Of a DNA stretch of 64,000 nt, positions 60,653 through 64,000 are shown piece after piece. This DNA is from Mesorhizobium loti (lineage in GTDB: Bacteria; Pseudomonadota; Alphaproteobacteria; Rhizobiales; Rhizobiaceae). Both the position numbers and the translations under genes were made by a program. The notes under the pieces are model-generated. The model saw nothing but the letters and a program-made list of their open reading frames with translations, did no database searches and was not told the origin of the DNA. Each line of letters starts with the position of its first letter. The first letter of the stretch is position 1. The stretch spans positions 2,790,001 through 2,854,000 of the forward strand of contig AP017605.1 of assembly GCA_002356515.1 (NCBI GenBank). The letters run 5' to 3'.

Positions 60653-61864
60653 ATGCCCCGCAAACTCGACCTCAGAACTGGCCGGCCCGTCTGGTCCGCC
60701 TATCGGGCACCAGCCGTGCCGACTGACAGCCTGAGCCGGGACGTCAAGACCGATGTACTCATCATCGGCATGGGCATCAGCGGCGCCATGATGGCCGAGG
60801 CGCTGACGGCGGACGGTCATGCCGTGCTCTGCATCGACCGGCGCGGGCCGCTGAAAGGCTCGACCGCCGCGACCACGGCGCTGGTGCAATTCGAAATCGA
60901 CCAGCCGCTTTCAACGCTCTCGAAGATGATCGGCAACGCCAAGGCACAGCAGGCCTGGCGCCGCTCGCGGCTCGCCGTTTCCAACCTGGGCGGCCGTATC
61001 TCAGAACTTGGCATCAACTGCGGCCCAAATCGCACCCAGTCACTCTATCTGGCAGGCACGGTGCTGGGTCCTTCGGAACTGCGGGAGGAGGCCGACGCGC
61101 GACGGCAAGCTGGCATCAAAGCGACCTATCTCACACCGGCCTCACTGGCCGAGCGATACGGCATCAACCGGGACAGCGCCATCCTCAGCCACGACAACAT
61201 CGCGCTCGACCCGCGCAAGCTGACGGCCGGACTGTTGCTCAAGGCGCTCGAGCGCAAGGCCCGCTTCCACACCCCCGTCGAGGCGACAGCGATCGAGGAC
61301 AGTGCCAACGAAGTGGTGGTCGCCACTAAAGAGGGCCCGACCATCACGGCACAGCATGTTGTCCTGGCCACCGGCTATGAACTGGTCGACATCGTGCCGG
61401 CCGCAGCCCACCGGATCATCTCGACCTGGGCGATCGCGACACGCCCGCAACCGCGAAAACTCTGGCCGGGTGCTGCGTTTATCTGGGAGGCGTCAGACCC
61501 CTACCTTTACATGCGCGCGACGGCCGACGGCCGCGTCATCTGCGGCGGCGAGGACGAGGATTTTGTCGACGAGACAAGGCGCGACGAACTGATCGCCGAC
61601 AAGAGTGCCCGTATTGCCGAAAAACTCGGCCGGTTGTTCCCGCATCTCGACGTCAAGCCTGAGTTCGCCTGGACCGGTTCCTTCGGCACCACGTCCACCG
61701 GCTTGCCCTATATCGGCGCCATTCCCAGGCACCCACGCATCCATGCAGTCATGGGTTACGGCGGTAATGGCATCACCTTCTCGCGCATCGCTTCCGAAAT
61801 TATTTCGGCTTCGATCAAGGGGCTAGCCGACACGGATGCAGAGCTGTTCGCCTTCAACCGGTGA
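60653..61864 (+). CDS. FAD-dependent oxidoreductase (DAO family)
   Basis: Flavoprotein of 403 residues, starting at ATG 60653 (GGAG seven bases upstream). The FAD motif is VLIIGMGISGAMMAEAL (about 34-50) and the C-terminal segment GYGGNGITFSRIASEII binds the flavin. The substrate-domain resembles glycine/D-amino acid oxidases, but the particular amine is not identified. Stands alone after hemH. Confidence 0.82.
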   Translation: MPRKLDLRTGRPVWSAYRAPAVPTDSLSRDVKTDVLIIGMGISGAMMAEALTADGHAVLCIDRRGPLKGSTAATTALVQFEIDQPLSTLSKMIGNAKAQQAWRRSRLAVSNLGGRISELGINCGPNRTQSLYLAGTVLGPSELREEADARRQAGIKATYLTPASLAERYGINRDSAILSHDNIALDPRKLTAGLLLKALERKARFHTPVEATAIEDSANEVVVATKEGPTITAQHVVLATGYELVDIVPAAAHRIISTWAIATRPQPRKLWPGAAFIWEASDPYLYMRATADGRVICGGEDEDFVDETRRDELIADKSARIAEKLGRLFPHLDVKPEFAWTGSFGTTSTGLPYIGAIPRHPRIHAVMGYGGNGITFSRIASEIISASIKGLADTDAELFAFNR

Positions 61865-61985
61865 GTGCAGGCCTGCAAACAATCCTTCATCACCTGATTG
61901 TAACGCATCTGAAACACACTTAAGTCTTTGGTGAAGTCGGCTGCGCGGGAATGGCTCTCGCGGCCTGCTTCTGAGGGAGAGCCAA

Positions 61986-62936
61986 ATGGATTTCAGTGGT
62001 TTCGATATTGCGGTCATTGTTCTTGTCGCGCTTGTCGTTCTGGTGCTTTTCAAAGGCATCAAGACAGTTCCGCAAGGCTACAACTATACCGTCGAACGCT
62101 TTGGTCGTTACACAAGGACACTGAGCCCCGGCCTCAACATCATTACGCCGTTCGTCGACCGCATCGGCGCCAAGATGAACATGATGGAGCAGGTGCTCGA
62201 CGTTCCGAGCCAGGAGATCATCACCCGCGACAACGCCATCGTCGGTGTCGATGGCATCGCCTTCTACCAGATCCTCAATGCGGCACAGGCGGCCTATCAG
62301 GTTGCCGGCCTGCAGAACGCCATCCTCAACCTGACCATGACCAACATCCGTACCGTCATGGGTTCGATGGACCTCGATGAGCTGTTGTCCAACCGCGACG
62401 CCATCAACGAGCGCCTGCTGCGCGTCGTCGACGAGGCGGCGCATCCGTGGGGCATCAAGATCACCCGCGTCGAGATCAAGGACATCAACCCGCCGGCCAA
62501 CCTCATCGAATCGATGGGTCGCCAGATGACCGCCGAGCGCAACAAGCGTGCGCAGATCCTGGCCGCCGAAGGCCTCAAGCAGTCGCAGATCCTCGAGGCC
62601 GAAGGCCGCAAGGAAGCCGCCTTCCGCGATGCAGAGGCCCGCGAGCGCTCGGCCGAGGCCGAAGCCCGCGCCACTCAAGTGGTGTCGGAGGCGATTTCCA
62701 AGGGCGACGTGCAGGCGCTGAACTACTTCGTCGCCCAGAAATACACCGAAGCGTTGGGCAAGATCGGCACGGCCACCAACAGCAAGATCGTGCTGATGCC
62801 TTTCGAGGCGTCATCTCTGATCGGCTCGCTCGGCGGCATCGGCGAAATCGCCAAGGAAGTCTTCCGCAGCGAAGGCACGACAGGTGCGCAACGCCAGGCC
62901 GCCCGCCCGCCCGTCGTGCGTCCGAGCGAAAATTGA
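61986..62936 (+). CDS. SPFH/stomatin-like membrane protein, QmcA-like
   Basis: Band-7 protein of 316 residues. An N-terminal hydrophobic helix ([16 protein letters not shown], about 9-24) is followed by the SPFH domain (about 25-190, [53 protein letters not shown]) and a coiled coil (about 185-240, [28 protein letters not shown]). Such proteins form large membrane oligomers. The next gene is NfeD-like, its usual partner; the pair are separated by one dispersed palindrome. Confidence 0.9.
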   Translation: MDFSGFDIAVIVLVALVVLVLFKGIKTVPQGYNYTVERFGRYTRTLSPGLNIITPFVDRIGAKMNMMEQVLDVPSQEIITRDNAIVGVDGIAFYQILNAAQAAYQVAGLQNAILNLTMTNIRTVMGSMDLDELLSNRDAINERLLRVVDEAAHPWGIKITRVEIKDINPPANLIESMGRQMTAERNKRAQILAAEGLKQSQILEAEGRKEAAFRDAEARERSAEAEARATQVVSEAISKGDVQALNYFVAQKYTEALGKIGTATNSKIVLMPFEASSLIGSLGGIGEIAKEVFRSEGTTGAQRQAARPPVVRPSEN

Positions 62937-62944
62937 GATCATAG

Positions 62945-62993
62945 GAGCATGATCCCGAAAAGTGGTAACCGGTTTTCGGAAAAGATCATGCTC
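62945..62993. repeat. Dispersed palindromic repeat, copy 2
   Basis: Sequence GAGCATGATC ... GATCATGCTC has perfect ten-base outer arms with an inner CCGAAAA/TTTTCGG. It matches copy 1 at 23144-23190 over almost all its length. It sits between the SPFH and NfeD genes. Confidence 0.85.
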
Positions 62994-63017
62994 AACAAGA
63001 AGTAGGAGCATACCCCC

Positions 63018-63482
63018 ATGTTGGACCGCATTGTTTCTGAACTTGGTCCTTGGAACTGGATGGTCCTGGGCTTCGTCCTGCTAGTTGTAGAGGTCATCGC
63101 GCCCGGCTTCTTCATGCTGTGGATCGGCATCGCCGCGCTCATCATCGGCGCGGTGTCGCTGCTGATCTGGGACGCGGCGATCTGGACCTGGCAGGTTCAG
63201 GTCCTCGCCTTCCTGGTGCTGTCGCTGGTCTCGGCCTTTGTCGGCAAGAAACTGATGGGCGGACACGACCAGCCAACCGACCAGCCGCTGCTCAACCGCC
63301 GCGGCGCCCAGATGGTCGGCAAGATGGCGACGCTTGCAGAGCCGATCAAGGACGGCCGCGGCCGTATCAAGCTCGGCGACACGCTGTGGCGCGTCTCCGG
63401 CCCCGACCTGCCCGCCGGCACGCAGGTGCGCGTGACGAGTGCCGCGGATACGGACCTGGAACTGAGGGTGGAGCGAGTTTGA
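63018..63482 (+). CDS. NfeD-like membrane protein
   Basis: Small NfeD family protein of 154 residues. It has helices (NWMVLGFVLLVVEVIAPGFFMLWIGIAALIIGAVSLLIW, about 13-51, and VLAFLVLSLVSAFVGKKLMG) and a C-terminal OB-fold domain (about 90-150, GRIKLGDTLWRVSGPDLPAGTQVRVTSA). It partners SPFH proteins in membrane quality control and microdomains. Confidence 0.9.
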   Translation: MLDRIVSELGPWNWMVLGFVLLVVEVIAPGFFMLWIGIAALIIGAVSLLIWDAAIWTWQVQVLAFLVLSLVSAFVGKKLMGGHDQPTDQPLLNRRGAQMVGKMATLAEPIKDGRGRIKLGDTLWRVSGPDLPAGTQVRVTSAADTDLELRVERV

Positions 63483-63506
63483 ATTTTCACAGCATACCCA
63501 CCTAGG

Positions 63507-63740
63507 TAGGTATGTCGAGATTCAGGTCAGGCCGAGTCGAAAACGGTGGCTTCCGAGAACCGGCCTACGCCGGCCGTAGCCTTCATAGAGCGGAGACACT
63601 TGCGTGGGCTTCGGCCGGCGAAGGCTGGAGCGGAGCGTACTTTTTGTACGTGAGCTCAGTTCTATTGCCACGCAATAGAACGGGGAAGCGCAGGTATCAG
63701 CCGTTTGCAGACCGGCCTCACCTGAATATCGGCATGCCTA
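63507..63740. mobile_element. MITE-like element with long inverted ends
   Basis: The left end (63507-63535) and the reverse complement of the right end (63712-63740) match over 29 bases with about six differences: left TAGGTATGTCGAGATTCAGG, right TAGGCATGCCGATATTCAGG, then GGCCG in both; similarity continues about 20 bases further in. A TA dinucleotide sits at each outer end. The interior has more palindromes, including GTTCTATTGC-N3-GCAATAGAAC (63659-63681) and GTACTTTTTGTAC. No coding gene lies inside. Size and TA flanks fit a non-autonomous IS630/mariner-type element. Not shown by comparison. Confidence 0.5.
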
Positions 63741-64000
63741 AGCAGCGCCGATGCGCAGCAGGTCATGGAAGTGCACCACGCCGAGCGGCACGTTGTTCTT
63801 GGTCACCACCAGCGCGCCGATATTGTGCTCGTTGAGCAGCGCGATCGCCGTGCCGGCAAGCGTCTGCGGATCGACCGTCTTGGGCGTACGGGTCATCACC
63901 TCGTCGACGATGACGTCGGCCAGGTGGCGGTGCAGGTTGCGCGCGACATCGCCGTCGGTGATGATCCCGGCCAATTCGCCATTGGTGTCGACGATGAGGA
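63738..64000 (-). CDS. Arabinose-5-phosphate isomerase (KpsF/KdsD/GutQ), C-terminal CBS part
   Basis: Partial gene running off the window end; the 5' part lies beyond base 64000. The visible 86 residues are a CBS pair: LIVDTNGELAGIITDGDVARNLHRH, VDEVMTRTPKTVDPQTLAGTAIALLNEHNIGALVV and LGVVHFHDLLRIGAA at the C-terminus. GIITDGDxRR-type and LGVVHFHDLLRxG endings are typical of KpsF-type sugar isomerases in KDO synthesis. The stop codon TAG lies at the outer edge of the inverted-repeat element at 63507-63740. Confidence 0.82.
   Translation of the reverse strand, partial: LIVDTNGELAGIITDGDVARNLHRHLADVIVDEVMTRTPKTVDPQTLAGTAIALLNEHNIGALVVTKNNVPLGVVHFHDLLRIGAA

Noticed and set aside
1..64000. tRNA, rRNA or CRISPR loci
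   Set aside because: No cloverleaf-like GGTTC-A/T-A patterns with acceptor stems, no ribosomal motifs and no regularly spaced repeats were seen; a tRNAscan or CRISPR search would be decisive.

Overview
The window is a high-GC chromosomal segment of an alphaproteobacterium of the order Hyphomicrobiales (Rhizobiales), most likely Mesorhizobium or a close relative. The evidence is the rhizobial flagellar gene order (flgE-flgK-flgL-flaF-flbT-flgD-fliQ ... flhA-fliR), homospermidine synthase, a Brucella Omp10-like lipoprotein, an eukaryote-like ornithine decarboxylase with a long leader, and short palindromic repeats of the kind scattered through Mesorhizobium genomes. No rRNA, tRNA, CRISPR array or intact insertion sequence was recognised.

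Layout. 1-4572: hook, hook-associated and export genes with the flagellin regulators flaF and flbT. 4573-17956: about 13.4 kb of non-flagellar genes separating fliQ from flhA: asparagine synthase, an MFS exporter with a C-terminal ferredoxin-like domain, a seven-gene minus-strand set for polyamine (putrescine/spermidine-like) uptake, oxidation and regulation, a divergent ClC channel with CBS domains, a small six-cysteine secreted protein and a monooxygenase-like protein. 17957-23811: flhA, fliR, a FliJ-like coiled-coil protein, a GreA-like factor on the opposite strand, a rod-binding protein, a FlgN-like protein and a membrane-anchored protein. 24006-29804: SCP2-like protein, an unknown secreted protein, GNAT enzyme, ornithine decarboxylase with its leader, amidase and LysR regulator. 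29826-34666: tandem palindromes, DUF1007 plus His-rich NicO metal exporter, an AT-rich orphan membrane gene, an epimerase and a CDF metal exporter. 34699-45019: mixed metabolic and regulatory genes (aminotransferase, SDRs, DUF533 protein, tRNA hydroxylase TrhO, KDPG aldolase, AraC regulator, small secreted proteins, DUF882 envelope protein). 45301-53182: sigma-54 response regulator, M3 peptidase, a membrane protein with a KPAA linker and helix-hairpin-helix domain, and a pabB-pabC-yciI-DUF3445 operon. 53189-64000: LysR/SDR divergent pair, homospermidine synthase, Omp10, LysM-carrying 5'-nucleotidase, ferrochelatase, FAD oxidoreductase, SPFH/NfeD pair, a MITE-like palindromic element and the end of a KpsF-type sugar-phosphate isomerase.

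How it fits together. Two themes recur. Polyamine metabolism appears three times: uptake and oxidation (8877-14871), ornithine decarboxylase (26028-27161) and homospermidine synthase (55107-56552). Flagellar assembly occupies the first third but is split by a large block. The strongest new-looking signals are the perfect palindrome lying exactly between the -35 and -10 of the polyamine operon promoter, the duplicated ClC 5' end bracketing the six-cysteine secreted protein gene, and the TA-flanked inverted-repeat element whose right end meets the stop codon of the KpsF-like gene.
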